In this document: piece after piece, positions 8,589 through 16,128 of the stretch
How the letters are laid out: every line of letters begins with the position of its first letter
How positions within the stretch are numbered: the stretch's first letter is position 1
Source: CAVPCY01 sp963770765
Lineage (GTDB): Bacteria; Actinomycetota; Coriobacteriia; Anaerosomatales; PHET01
Length of the DNA stretch: 64,000 bases
Assembly: GCA_963770765.1 (NCBI GenBank)
Contig: CAVYQS010000012.1
Span: forward strand, 248,001 to 312,000
Direction of reading: 5' to 3'
Position numbers and translations under genes: made by a program
The notes under the pieces: model-generated
Databases searched by the model: none
What the model was told of the DNA's origin: nothing
Seen by the model: only the letters and a program-made list of their open reading frames with translations

Positions 8589-9707
8589 TCACTCGCTGCC
8601 GGATGGCTGATCGGACTTGGACACGCGCCATGCTTCGATGTGCTGCGCGATCGTGGATTCTTGCACCGGCACGCACGACCAGTGCCCTGGCGCCGACGGC
8701 AGCACGAATCGCACCTGGCCGCCACGCGACTTCTTGTCCGAGCGCATGGCTGCCAGCAGGTCCTCGCTGGCATACGCCTCCGGGAGAAAGGGCAGTCCCA
8801 ATGCGTCCAGCAAGGCATCTTGACGCTTGACGAGCTCGAGTGAAGCCCCCGCGACCTCGACGGCGAGCCGCACCGCGAACCGCATGCCCTCGGCGACCGC
8901 CAGACCATGCGGAATCCGCCCGTAGCCGGCAGCGGCCTCGAGGGCATGTCCGAAGGTGTGCCCGTAGTTGAGACACTCGCGAGTCCCGGTCTCGCGCTCA
9001 TCGGCCGAGACCACGCCGGACTTGAACGTCACCGAGCGGCGCACCGCTTCGATCACGACCGCGCCGTCGCGCGCGGCGATGCCGTCGACACTGCGCTCCA
9101 GCCACGCCGTGAAGCCCTCCGAGTCGATGATCGCGCTCTTCGCGACCTCGGCGAGACCGCTCGCCCATTCGGCGCTGGGAAGGCCGTCCAGGACCGCTGT
9201 GTCCGCGATGACGAGGAGTGGTTGCTTGAATGCTCCTGCGAGGTTCTTCCCGGCCCTCAGGTCGACACCCGTCTTGCCGCCCACCGAGGAGTCCACCTGC
9301 GCGAGCAGCGTGGTCGGAATCTGCGCGAACGAGACACCCCGCAGGTACGTGGCGGCGGCGAAGCCCGCAAGATCCCCGACCACTCCCCCGCCCAGGGCGA
9401 CGACCAGGTCGTCCCGATCGAGCCCGGACGACGCCAGCGATTCGAGTATCTCTCCTGCCACGCGCCAGTTCTTCGACGCCTCCCCAGCCGGGAACGACAG
9501 GGGGAAGACCTCGAAGCCGCCGCGTGCTATCTGAGCGGTGACTCTATCACCATACAGCTCGCCCACGGTCTCATCAGTGAGCAGAGCCACGCGACGGGCC
9601 GAGGTGACCGCCGCGAGCAGAGCACCGGCCTGGTCGATCAGCCCGGCGCCGATGACCACTTCGTAACCCCGGGAGTCCGTACGTACTTGCACGCGAGCCG
9701 GCTTCAT
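8589..9707 (-). CDS. aroB: 3-dehydroquinate synthase
   Basis: 372 residues from ATG at 9707 (MKPARVQVRTD), which overlaps the aroK stop as ATGA and so indicates translational coupling. The longer frame to 9785 adds unrelated sequence inside aroK. NAD-dependent cyclisation of DAHP to dehydroquinate. Visible motifs are the NAD loop GGGVVGDLAGFAAATYLRG, QIPTTLLAQVDSSVGGKTGVD with the metal/substrate residues, and the metal His in NYGHTFGHALE. Part of the shikimate run aroC-K-B-Q. Confidence 0.95.
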   Translation of the reverse strand: MKPARVQVRTDSRGYEVVIGAGLIDQAGALLAAVTSARRVALLTDETVGELYGDRVTAQIARGGFEVFPLSFPAGEASKNWRVAGEILESLASSGLDRDDLVVALGGGVVGDLAGFAAATYLRGVSFAQIPTTLLAQVDSSVGGKTGVDLRAGKNLAGAFKQPLLVIADTAVLDGLPSAEWASGLAEVAKSAIIDSEGFTAWLERSVDGIAARDGAVVIEAVRRSVTFKSGVVSADERETGTRECLNYGHTFGHALEAAAGYGRIPHGLAVAEGMRFAVRLAVEVAGASLELVKRQDALLDALGLPFLPEAYASEDLLAAMRSDKKSRGGQVRFVLPSAPGHWSCVPVQESTIAQHIEAWRVSKSDQPSGSE

Positions 9708-10216
9708 CGGGGCCCCCGCGCCTTCACGGCCTCGATGACACGTGCCGCGACCTGCTCTGGCGTGCTTCCGACGGTGTCGATGCACACGTCAGCGGTCGCG
9801 GCGTACAGCGACTCGCGCGACGCCAGAAGCTGGCTCGCGGACAGGGCGCCGCGCTGCAGTAGCGGGCGGGCCGGATCGGGTCCCACCCGGGCGATGGTCT
9901 CGCCGGCCGTCACGATCAGGTACACCACCATTCCAAGCCCGGCCATGATCGCGCGGTTCTCATCGGCGAGCACGATGCCTCCCCCGCACGCGACCACGCT
10001 GCGCTCAGCATCGACCAGCGACGTCAGGGCCGCGGATTCAAGCGCTCGGAAAGCGGATTCACCGTCCGCATCGAAGATCTCGCGGATGGTGCGGCCTTCC
10101 CTCTGCTCGATCAGGCGATCGAGATCGATCAGCGGCACGCCGAGCTCGTCGGCCACGAGCGCGCCGACGGTGCTCTTCCCGGCGCCCATGAAGCCGATGA
10201 GCAAGACATGGTTCAT
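9704..10216 (-). CDS. aroK: Shikimate kinase
   Basis: 170-residue P-loop kinase that phosphorylates shikimate. Walker A is GFMGAGKST near residue 8, substrate-binding residues lie in DLDRLIE and the Gly triplet VVACGGGIV, and the lid contains RPLLQ. The start overlaps the aroC stop and its stop overlaps the aroB start, both by 4 bp (ATGA), so aroC, aroK and aroB are translationally coupled. Confidence 0.94.
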   Translation of the reverse strand: MNHVLLIGFMGAGKSTVGALVADELGVPLIDLDRLIEQREGRTIREIFDADGESAFRALESAALTSLVDAERSVVACGGGIVLADENRAIMAGLGMVVYLIVTAGETIARVGPDPARPLLQRGALSASQLLASRESLYAATADVCIDTVGSTPEQVAARVIEAVKARGPR

Positions 10217-11364
10217 CCGTCGATCCGATCGACGTACGCGGCCAGCGCAGAACCGATGTCGCTCATCGTGTCGTGACCGAACTTCTCAAGGTAGGCACGC
10301 GCGAGGACGAACGCCACCTCAGCCTCGGCCACAACCGCTGCCGCGGGTACGGCACAGACATCGCTTCGCTCCGTGCTCGCCTCGATGGCCTCGCGGGTGT
10401 CCAGGTCGATGCTTCGCAGCGGCTTCATCAGAGTCGGTATCGGCTTCATCGCCGCGCGGACGACGATCGGCTCGCCGTTGGTCATGCCACCTTCGATGCC
10501 CCCGGCATGATTGGTCGACCGGTAGATGCGCCCCGCAGGGTCAGCCAAGATCTCGTCGTGTGCGGCGCTGCCAAGCGCGTGCGCCAAGGCGAACCCGTCG
10601 CCAATCTCCACGCCCTTGATCGCGGGAATCGAGATCAGAGCGCCCGCGAGCCGCCCGTCGAGTCGGTCCTCCGGCTCGGCGTAGCCGCCAACACCGGGAA
10701 CGAGGCCTGTCGCCGTGACGACGAACACGCCACCCAGAGACTCACCGGCCGCGCGTGCCGCATCGATCTCGCGAATCATGAGCTCGGATACCGCGGGATC
10801 GGGACACCTCACGTCACTCGACTCGACCGCCGAAGGGTCCACCGCGCTCGCGTCGGGAACGGCCGCAAGCTCGACCGAGCCTATGGCGCTCACGTACGAG
10901 CCGATCCGCACGCCCACGGCCGAGAGGAACGCCTTCGCGATGCCGCCGGCCGCGACGCGTGCCGCAGTCTCGCGGGCACTCGCACGTTCGAGGACGTCGC
11001 GTGTGTCGTTCGAGCCGATCTTGAGCGTGCCCGGCAGATCCGCGTGCCCCGGTCGAGGGCGGGTGACGCGTACGCCTTCGGGCTTGTCTCCGGAGGTCGC
11101 CATCACGTCGGTCCAGTTGTCCCAGTCGCGATTCGCCACCGCGAGCGCGACCGGCGTGCCGAGCGTCATGCCGAACCGCACACCCGAGAGTACCGACGCC
11201 TTGTCGGTCTCGATGCGCTGTCGGCCACCGCGCCCGTGACCCGACTGGCGCCGCGCAAGGTCCGCGTTGATCTGGTCGACGTTCACGACCACACCCGCGG
11301 GAACGCCGGTCACGATGGCGGTCAGGACTCGGCCGTGTGATTCACCGGCGGTTACGTAGCGCAT
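10213..11364 (-). CDS. aroC: Chorismate synthase
   Basis: 383 residues. FMN-dependent trans-elimination of EPSP to chorismate, the last step of the shikimate pathway. The signature starts MRYVTAGESHG. It is followed by RRQSGHGRGGRQRIETD, the SSARET-like ERASARETAARVA, and the RSTNHAGGIEGGMTNGEPI region with conserved His and Arg. It heads the aroC-aroK-aroB-aroQ operon and lies directly after the pilM-N-O-P genes, with a 42-bp gap, so readthrough from the pilus operon is possible. Confidence 0.95.
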   Translation of the reverse strand: MRYVTAGESHGRVLTAIVTGVPAGVVVNVDQINADLARRQSGHGRGGRQRIETDKASVLSGVRFGMTLGTPVALAVANRDWDNWTDVMATSGDKPEGVRVTRPRPGHADLPGTLKIGSNDTRDVLERASARETAARVAAGGIAKAFLSAVGVRIGSYVSAIGSVELAAVPDASAVDPSAVESSDVRCPDPAVSELMIREIDAARAAGESLGGVFVVTATGLVPGVGGYAEPEDRLDGRLAGALISIPAIKGVEIGDGFALAHALGSAAHDEILADPAGRIYRSTNHAGGIEGGMTNGEPIVVRAAMKPIPTLMKPLRSIDLDTREAIEASTERSDVCAVPAAAVVAEAEVAFVLARAYLEKFGHDTMSDIGSALAAYVDRIDG

Positions 11365-11406
11365 CGTCTCTTCCTGACCTCAGGTGCGGGTACCGCGAGC
11401 GCGCGG

Positions 11407-12021
11407 TCACTTGGTGACGCTCGACCCCACGGTCAGCTCGATCGGCGAACTATCGCCATAGATGACCGTCACCGAGTCCGAACCGATGTCGACGACCTTC
11501 CATGGCGTGCCCGGTATCTCCTCGCCCTTGACCAGGACGTAGGTCTCCCCGTTCCACGACATGGTCGCCGTCGGTTCGCCGTCGACGGTCTGGATGCTCA
11601 TGAGCATCAGCTCGTTCGAGCCGGCTGTCGTCCCACTCGACGTACCGTTACCGTCAGCATCAGCATCCTCGCTTGCGCTCTCCGTAGGCGGGGCAGGCGC
11701 TTTGATGCTCGGCGCGAAGATGTTGCGGAAGACGAACGTGTTCGAGAGCGGTACCTCGGCAGGATCGACGGGCGTGACACCCGGTGTGGTCTCAGACGAT
11801 GTCACCGGAGCGGGTTCGGTGACGGGCGTGACTGTCGTCCCCGTATCGCGCAGGAAGAGCATGAACAGCGCGACGCCAGCGACGATGACCAGCATGAACA
11901 CGGCGATGACCGCCACGACGGCCTTGCCGGTGTCGGTGGAGAAGAACGACGGACTCTTCGGCTCCTCCGGCAGGGCTGCCGGGGTCTGCTCGGACTCGAT
12001 CTGGGGTGCGGTGTCGACCAC
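11407..12021 (-). CDS. PilP-like pilus assembly protein
   Basis: 204 residues, GTG start with AGGAGG 6 bp upstream. A cytoplasmic Pro/Glu-rich N-terminus (about 38 residues) is followed by one membrane helix (AVVAVIAVFMLVIVAGVALFML), a Thr/Pro-rich linker, and a C-terminal beta domain (TFVFRNIFAP ... SWNGETYVLVKGEEIPGTPWKVVDI). That domain resembles the homology region of PilP/GspC, which normally links PilN-PilO to the outer ring. No secretin gene is in the window, so this is a PilP-like membrane protein by position and topology, not a lipoprotein as in Gram-negatives. Position right after pilM-N-O supports the role. Confidence 0.6.
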   Translation of the reverse strand: MVDTAPQIESEQTPAALPEEPKSPSFFSTDTGKAVVAVIAVFMLVIVAGVALFMLFLRDTGTTVTPVTEPAPVTSSETTPGVTPVDPAEVPLSNTFVFRNIFAPSIKAPAPPTESASEDADADGNGTSSGTTAGSNELMLMSIQTVDGEPTATMSWNGETYVLVKGEEIPGTPWKVVDIGSDSVTVIYGDSSPIELTVGSSVTK

Positions 12022-12032
12022 AGCTGCCTCCT

Positions 12033-12638
12033 CTACTGAGCCGGAGCCGGAGCCGGCGGCGTTGTGCCGGACGTGGCTACTGACGGAGTCGCGTACGCTT
12101 CGAGCTTGATCAGCGTCTGGACCGAGTAGGGTGAGACATCGTCAAGATCGTTGGCGTCGAGCACGTTGGATGAGAACTCCACGGTCCGAATCCCACGCGT
12201 GAGCCGAGGTATGCGCTGCAGGTAGTCGACAGAGTCCGTCCACGTGCCCTGCACGGTGAGATCGAGCGGGATCGCGAGATAGGTCCCGGTGGGCGCGATC
12301 ACGGGCTCACTGGGGGTTATGGCCGTCAGCTTCACGCCTGAGGCGAAGGCGATGTCCTGCAGCTCGATGATGAGTGACGGAAGATCGGGGCTATCAGGCA
12401 CGAGGCCACCGAGCTTGAGCGCCTTGGCATCCGTCTCGGCGGCTTGGTCCTTCATCCCCTCGCGCTGTTCGAGCAGCGCTTGCTGGACCGCGACATCGGC
12501 CTCGGCGTCCTGGATCTCCTGATCGAGGCCCGCCAGCTTGCTGAACTGGGGGACGACCAGGAAGCCGACGACGATGCCCAAGACGACGACCAAGGCGACC
12601 GCGGTCAGGACGAGCTGGTCTCTCATCGATATCTTCAC
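12033..12638 (-). CDS. pilO: PilO-like type IV pilus alignment protein
   Basis: 201 residues. A short cytoplasmic N-terminus, one membrane helix (LVLTAVALVVVLGIVVGFLVV), a coiled-coil rich in Gln/Glu/Ala (about residues 35-80), and a ferredoxin-like periplasm-side domain (LPSLIIELQDIAFASGVKLTAITPSEP...) typical of PilO/GspM. It partners PilN to form the inner-membrane alignment complex that couples PilM to the pilus. An alternative internal ATG four codons in is possible. Organised as pilM-N-O-P with gaps of 0, 8 and 11 bp. Confidence 0.85.
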   Translation of the reverse strand: MKISMRDQLVLTAVALVVVLGIVVGFLVVPQFSKLAGLDQEIQDAEADVAVQQALLEQREGMKDQAAETDAKALKLGGLVPDSPDLPSLIIELQDIAFASGVKLTAITPSEPVIAPTGTYLAIPLDLTVQGTWTDSVDYLQRIPRLTRGIRTVEFSSNVLDANDLDDVSPYSVQTLIKLEAYATPSVATSGTTPPAPAPAQ

Positions 12639-12646
12639 GTGTCCAC

Positions 12647-13312
12647 CTAGTCCGCTCCGCCGGTGGGCGTGACTGCCTGCCCGGCAGCCCCCGCAGGGGC
12701 GTCGACGTCGCGTTTGACCTCACCACTCACTTGGAAGCGAACCACGTCGGCACTGGTGGTCGGTACCGCAGAGGGCGGCTCCACCTGCCAGTCGCCGAAC
12801 TCCGTCGACGAGGCCGCCGCCAACCAGACGTCCTGAAGATCGTCGAGCGAGTCGAGGCGGACCAGCGTCTTGGCGACCGACTTGTAGCCCACGTCGGAAG
12901 AGCGACTGCTTGTGAGCGGCGTGTAGCCATCGAGTGACAGGCCCGTGTCTTGCCCGACGAGCAGCTGCTCCATCCAGACTTCCTCGGGAAGGATCAGCGA
13001 GATGTCGTCTGCGAGGCGGCCCATGTTGACCCGTCCTGCCAAGGCGGTGTTCACGACCGCCTCGCGGTCGGCGAGCTCCTGCTGCTTCTTCTCGAACACC
13101 GAGAATGCCGCTGCCTGGGACTGATACTGAGCACTCTGTTCCTTGAGTCCCTGGAGTTCGTCTTCCTTGGTCTGCGTCATGAGCCACAGCCACGCCGCTG
13201 CGAGCAGCGCAAGCACGAGAAGCACGAAGAAGGCGAAGAAGACGTACTGGTACCACTTCTCCCAGCGCCGCCGCTCGAGGACTTCAGGTGGAAGGAGGTT
13301 GATCCGCAGCAT
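12647..13312 (-). CDS. pilN: PilN-like type IV pilus alignment protein
   Basis: 221 residues. The N-terminal INLLPPEVLERRR is the conserved PilM-binding peptide of PilN (consensus INLLP). One membrane helix follows (YVFFAFFVLLVLALLAAAWLWL), then a coiled coil (ELQGLKEQSAQYQSQAAAF) and a ferredoxin-like domain. The start codon immediately abuts the pilM stop (13312/13313), indicating coupling. It docks onto the cytoplasmic actin-like PilM ring and pairs with PilO. Confidence 0.9.
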   Translation of the reverse strand: MLRINLLPPEVLERRRWEKWYQYVFFAFFVLLVLALLAAAWLWLMTQTKEDELQGLKEQSAQYQSQAAAFSVFEKKQQELADREAVVNTALAGRVNMGRLADDISLILPEEVWMEQLLVGQDTGLSLDGYTPLTSSRSSDVGYKSVAKTLVRLDSLDDLQDVWLAAASSTEFGDWQVEPPSAVPTTSADVVRFQVSGEVKRDVDAPAGAAGQAVTPTGGAD

Positions 13313-14437
13313 CTACGAGACACCTCCGAGGGCCAGCCCGATCGCGGGTGCACTGCCGGCACGATCCGCCATGACGGCCTGTTCGCACGCACCGGTGGCC
13401 GACACGAACGAGAGCGGGTCGCCGATGACGACCTGGGTCTGAAGACCCTTCTCGAGGTAGCCGGCCAGGTTGGGGATCTCGGAACTGAGCCCGGAGAGGA
13501 CGATCCGCTTGATGGTCCGGACCTGGGTGACTTGGGTCAGGTAGTAGTCGAGCGAACGGCGCACCTCGGCGATGAACTTGTTCGCCTCACGCTCGAGAAC
13601 CTCTTGGGCGGTGAGGATCCTCTGACCGTCCGGCGTATCGGGCTGCAGGGCGGACCCATCGACGGCGGGCAGACCGGCCCGCGTCTTGAGCTCTTCTGCT
13701 TCATCGAACGTGATGTTGAGTGTGTTGACGAGCGCCTGGGTGAAGTGGTTCCCGGCCAGCGACGAGACGCGCGTGAACCGCGGGATGCCGTTCTCGACCA
13801 CGGCGATATTGGTGATCCCTGAGCTCATATGAACGATGCCCGTGGCGCTGTTGGGCTCTTCGCCCTCGTCGGGAATCCACGCCTGCGTGGTACCGAGCAG
13901 CGAACGGACGAGAGCGAAGGCGGTCACGTCCACTTGGACGAGCTTGAGTCCCGCGCCTTCAACGGCAGCAACGACAGACGAGATCATGTCGCGCTCTGCC
14001 GCCACCAGCATGACTTCCATCATGTGCTCGTCGGCGGGGGTGACGTATTCGCCGATCACATGGAAGTCGATGATCGCTTCCTCGACAGGGATCGGGATGT
14101 AGTCTTGGGCCTGGAACTGGATCGCGCCCGCAAGCTCGTTGCGCTCCATGAAGGGCAGCTCGATGAGGCGCACGACCACCTTGTGGTTGGAGACGCCGAT
14201 GGCGACCTCGCGCGACTTGAGGCCGGCTTGACGCCACAGGTCCCTGAGCGCGCTCGTGACGGCGACCGGGTCGACGATCTCGCCTTCGACAACGGCGCCC
14301 GACGGCATGGGAACGGAGCTGTATGCCGTGAGCTGGGGACCGGAGCCGGTCTGGCGCACCTGCGCCACGCGGATGAGGTCTGTCCCGATATCGAGCCCCA
14401 CGGGCGGCGGGGGCGCACCGAACGATACGGGTGCCAA
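13313..14437 (-). CDS. pilM: PilM-like actin-fold pilus assembly ATPase
   Basis: 374 residues from TTG at 14437, chosen because GGGAGG lies 6 bp upstream and homology begins just after. An upstream in-frame start at 14515 adds low-complexity Ser/Cys-rich sequence. Actin-like ATP-binding motifs: VGLDIGTDLIRVAQV (phosphate 1), a second phosphate loop near VHMSSGITNIAVVENG, and adenosine-loop sequence IVLSGLSSEIPNL. Family hallmark RPIELPFMxxxEL-type sequence is seen as RLIELPFMERNELAGAI, then QDYIPIP. In other bacteria PilM binds PilN inside the cell and relays ATPase status to the pilus platform. First gene of the alignment operon. Confidence 0.9.
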   Translation of the reverse strand: MAPVSFGAPPPPVGLDIGTDLIRVAQVRQTGSGPQLTAYSSVPMPSGAVVEGEIVDPVAVTSALRDLWRQAGLKSREVAIGVSNHKVVVRLIELPFMERNELAGAIQFQAQDYIPIPVEEAIIDFHVIGEYVTPADEHMMEVMLVAAERDMISSVVAAVEGAGLKLVQVDVTAFALVRSLLGTTQAWIPDEGEEPNSATGIVHMSSGITNIAVVENGIPRFTRVSSLAGNHFTQALVNTLNITFDEAEELKTRAGLPAVDGSALQPDTPDGQRILTAQEVLEREANKFIAEVRRSLDYYLTQVTQVRTIKRIVLSGLSSEIPNLAGYLEKGLQTQVVIGDPLSFVSATGACEQAVMADRAGSAPAIGLALGGVS

Positions 14438-14488
14438 CAGGTCCCTCCCTCGACTGCTACTGCAACTGCGGCTACAAATGTGACTGCT

Positions 14489-14531
14489 TTGTCGGCTCTG
14501 CGCTGAGAATATCACAAACGGAGAATGTCAA
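14489..14531 (-). promoter_or_regulatory. Ambiguous promoter region of the pilM operon
   Basis: Two overlapping signals 50-95 bp upstream of pilM. A perfect -35 TTGACA (14531-14526) has only a weak TATTCT at 14-bp spacing. A sigma-28-like arrangement also exists, GTGA (14515-14512), 15 bp, then GCCGACAA (14496-14489), matching the -10 consensus GCCGATAA at 7 of 8 positions but the -35 poorly. Neither is convincing alone. Confidence 0.3.
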
Positions 14532-14648
14532 CCCCGCTCAAGTCCCCTGCTCATGGGCCGCGAACCCTCGCACGCGCGCTTGTGATCGCATGCTCACCCT
14601 ACTTATCGAACGAAGTGGCCCACAACTGAAGAGCCGCGGCCCACTTTT

Positions 14649-14664
14649 TGTGATTGATGTCACT
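14649..14664. promoter_or_regulatory. CRP/FNR-family-like operator upstream of the pilM operon
   Basis: TGTGA-N6-TCACT, one base from the CRP-type palindrome TGTGA-N6-TCACA, flanked by T/A-rich sequence that is rare in this GC-rich region. It lies just past the prepilin peptidase stop, about 210 bp upstream of pilM. No regulator of this family is encoded in the window. Confidence 0.35.
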
Positions 14665-14666
14665 TT

Positions 14667-15485
14667 TCACATGATGAGACCGACGTACCACTCCCACGCC
14701 GCGGGTCCCCAGATCGTCACGATGACTGCAGCGAGCGCGAGGAAGGGGCCGAACGGGAACTTGAATGCGAGCGATCCCCCGGTGCGGCGCGAGGCGAACA
14801 CGCCGTACAGCGCACCGATGATGCTGCCCACGAAGAGAACGAGCATGCCGTACAGGCCCAGGTAGACGCCGATGGCGCCCAGAAGCTTGACGTCGCCCAT
14901 GCCGAAACCCTCGCGCTTGCGCATGAGCGCATAGCCGCCCGCGATCGCGAGCGCCACTCCTGCGGATGCCAGCGCGCCAAGAACCGACACCGCCAGCGGA
15001 TACGAGAGCAGGCCGGTTCCGAGGGGCACGAGCGGCACGGCGGCGACGCCGCTCACCTGGCTGAATGCGGCTCCGATCAATCCACAGGCGAATAGTCCCC
15101 CCACGAGCGGGTTGGGCAGGCGCATCGTGTCCAGGTCGATGAAGGCGAGCAACAGGAGCAGGTAGAACATCACGATCGCCCACACCGCCTGCGCAGTCAT
15201 GCCGAAGTGCACGCCGGCGGCGACCCACAGCGCGCCCGACAGCAGCTCCACCGTGGGGTATCGCCGCGAGATCGGCTCGTGACACTCCCGGCACCGGCCG
15301 CGCAGCAGGACCCAGGACAGCACGGGGATGTTGTCCCGCCACGTGATGGGAGTATGGCAGTGCGGGCACGCCGACGGCGGATGCGAGACGGACTCGCCGC
15401 GCGGGAATCGCCAGATGACGACGTTGGCGAAGGAACCGAAAGCGAGCCCGAAGGCGAACAGCGCGACGAGGTAGAGAGTGTCCAG
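14667..15485 (-). CDS. pilD: Prepilin peptidase / N-methyltransferase
   Basis: Bifunctional membrane aspartyl protease that removes prepilin leaders and N-methylates the mature pilin. The readable frame gives about 272 residues. The N-terminal GLAFGSFANVVIWRFPRGES is followed by a zinc-binding Cys quartet (CPHC and CREC about 25 residues apart), then transmembrane helices. The catalytic Asp pair lies in FIDLDTMRLPN and GMGDVKL. An ATG/GTG/TTG start is available only at 15323, which would delete the FG[SN] motif and half the Cys quartet. The natural start appears to be CTG at 15485, with GGAGG 6 bp upstream. That start is unusual and is inferred from homology and the ribosome site. Confidence 0.88.
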   Translation of the reverse strand: MDTLYLVALFAFGLAFGSFANVVIWRFPRGESVSHPPSACPHCHTPITWRDNIPVLSWVLLRGRCRECHEPISRRYPTVELLSGALWVAAGVHFGMTAQAVWAIVMFYLLLLLAFIDLDTMRLPNPLVGGLFACGLIGAAFSQVSGVAAVPLVPLGTGLLSYPLAVSVLGALASAGVALAIAGGYALMRKREGFGMGDVKLLGAIGVYLGLYGMLVLFVGSIIGALYGVFASRRTGGSLAFKFPFGPFLALAAVIVTIWGPAAWEWYVGLIM

Positions 15486-15552
15486 CGTGGGCCTCCAAGT
15501 GCGACGGGAACTGTCGAGCGAAGCATAGCCGAAGTCCGCAGCGGGATAGCAA

Positions 15553-15580
15553 GAGGCCGGCGGGTGATCCCGCCGGCCTC
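15553..15580. terminator. Strong hairpin after pilA
   Basis: 12-bp perfect GC-rich stem (15553-15564 pairing with 15569-15580) and a 4-nt loop, 28 bp past the pilA stop. On the minus strand it is followed by TTGCT, a weak U-run. It probably lets abundant pilA message end here while some transcription continues into pilD. Confidence 0.7.
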
Positions 15581-15608
15581 TCGATTCGAGCAGATGGTTG
15601 CTTCAGTC

Positions 15609-15941
15609 TTAGTCGCCGAAGTAGCCGTGGGTGGCGCAGTCCGCAACAGTGCCTGCGGCGTCGAACGTGTAGCCGGCAGCAGTGTCAGGGCACGTCGGGG
15701 CGGTCTTGATGAACGTGGGTACGAGATCGTCCACGTCGGCCGGCACCGCGTCCTGCTCGGCGTTGTAGGTCTGGAAAGCACCTTCGATCGTGCGCTGGTT
15801 CGCGAAGCACGTACGCTCCTGAGCCTTTGCCTTGGCAGCGTTGAAGACCGGGATAGCGATGGCGACAAGGATACCGATAATGAGAACGACGACCATGAGC
15901 TCGACGAGGGTGAATCCCTCTTCCTTACGGAACAGCTTCAT
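15609..15941 (-). CDS. pilA: Major type IV pilin-like protein
   Basis: 110 residues. The class III signal MKLFRKEEGFTLVELMVV is textbook: basic leader, cleavage between Gly and Phe, Glu at +5, then a long hydrophobic helix (LIIGILVAIAIPVFNAAKAKAQE). The short C-terminal domain has three Cys, two of which (in CPDTAAGY and VADCATHG) could form a D-loop disulphide, and ends GYFGD. Short pilins of this size with aromatic residues along the helix occur in bacteria that make thin or conductive pili. Conductivity here is not shown. GGAGG lies 11 bp upstream. It stands alone between two hairpins, behind its own sigma-28-like promoter, so it can be expressed far above the neighbouring machinery genes. 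Confidence 0.9.
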   Translation of the reverse strand: MKLFRKEEGFTLVELMVVVLIIGILVAIAIPVFNAAKAKAQERTCFANQRTIEGAFQTYNAEQDAVPADVDDLVPTFIKTAPTCPDTAAGYTFDAAGTVADCATHGYFGD

Positions 15942-16011
15942 GCGTGTCGCACCTCCTCTCCCCTTTCGGGGTACCTGGGCGGCCCATTGCCGCCACTCTT
16001 GGACACCCTAT

Positions 16012-16038
16012 GTATCGGCCGATGCGCTCGAGGCTTTA
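16012..16038 (-). promoter_or_regulatory. Sigma-28 (FliA/SigD/WhiG)-type promoter of pilA
   Basis: The minus strand has TAAA (16038-16035), exactly 15 bp, then GCCGATAC (16019-16012). The flagellar sigma-28 consensus is TAAA-N15-GCCGATAA; only the last base differs. It lies 71-97 bp upstream of the pilA start and beyond the pilC terminator. No FliA-type sigma gene is in the window. Confidence 0.65.
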
Positions 16039-16072
16039 GCGTTTGGATGAGGAATTTCTCAGAAGACGCAGA

Positions 16073-16106
16073 GCGGCGGCCCGAGATGCGTGTCTCGGGC
16101 CGCCGC
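16073..16106. terminator. Terminator of the pilB1-pilC operon
   Basis: 14-bp perfect stem (16073-16086 with 16093-16106) and a 6-nt loop, 22 bp past the pilC stop. Strongly GC; no long U-tract. It separates the machinery operon from pilA. Confidence 0.7.
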
Positions 16107-16128
16107 AGCGCACGTGTCTGGCGCCGGA

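Noticed and set aside
14599..15552. 317-codon minus frame over the prepilin peptidase
   Set aside because: Out of frame with the peptidase motifs; Arg/Pro/His-rich composition typical of a shadow frame.
15942..16072. Possible c-di-GMP (GEMM) riboswitch in the pilA leader
   Set aside because: An AAAGCC-like stretch is present, but the two-helix GEMM layout with GAAA loop is not; the sequence is better explained by the sigma-28 promoter.
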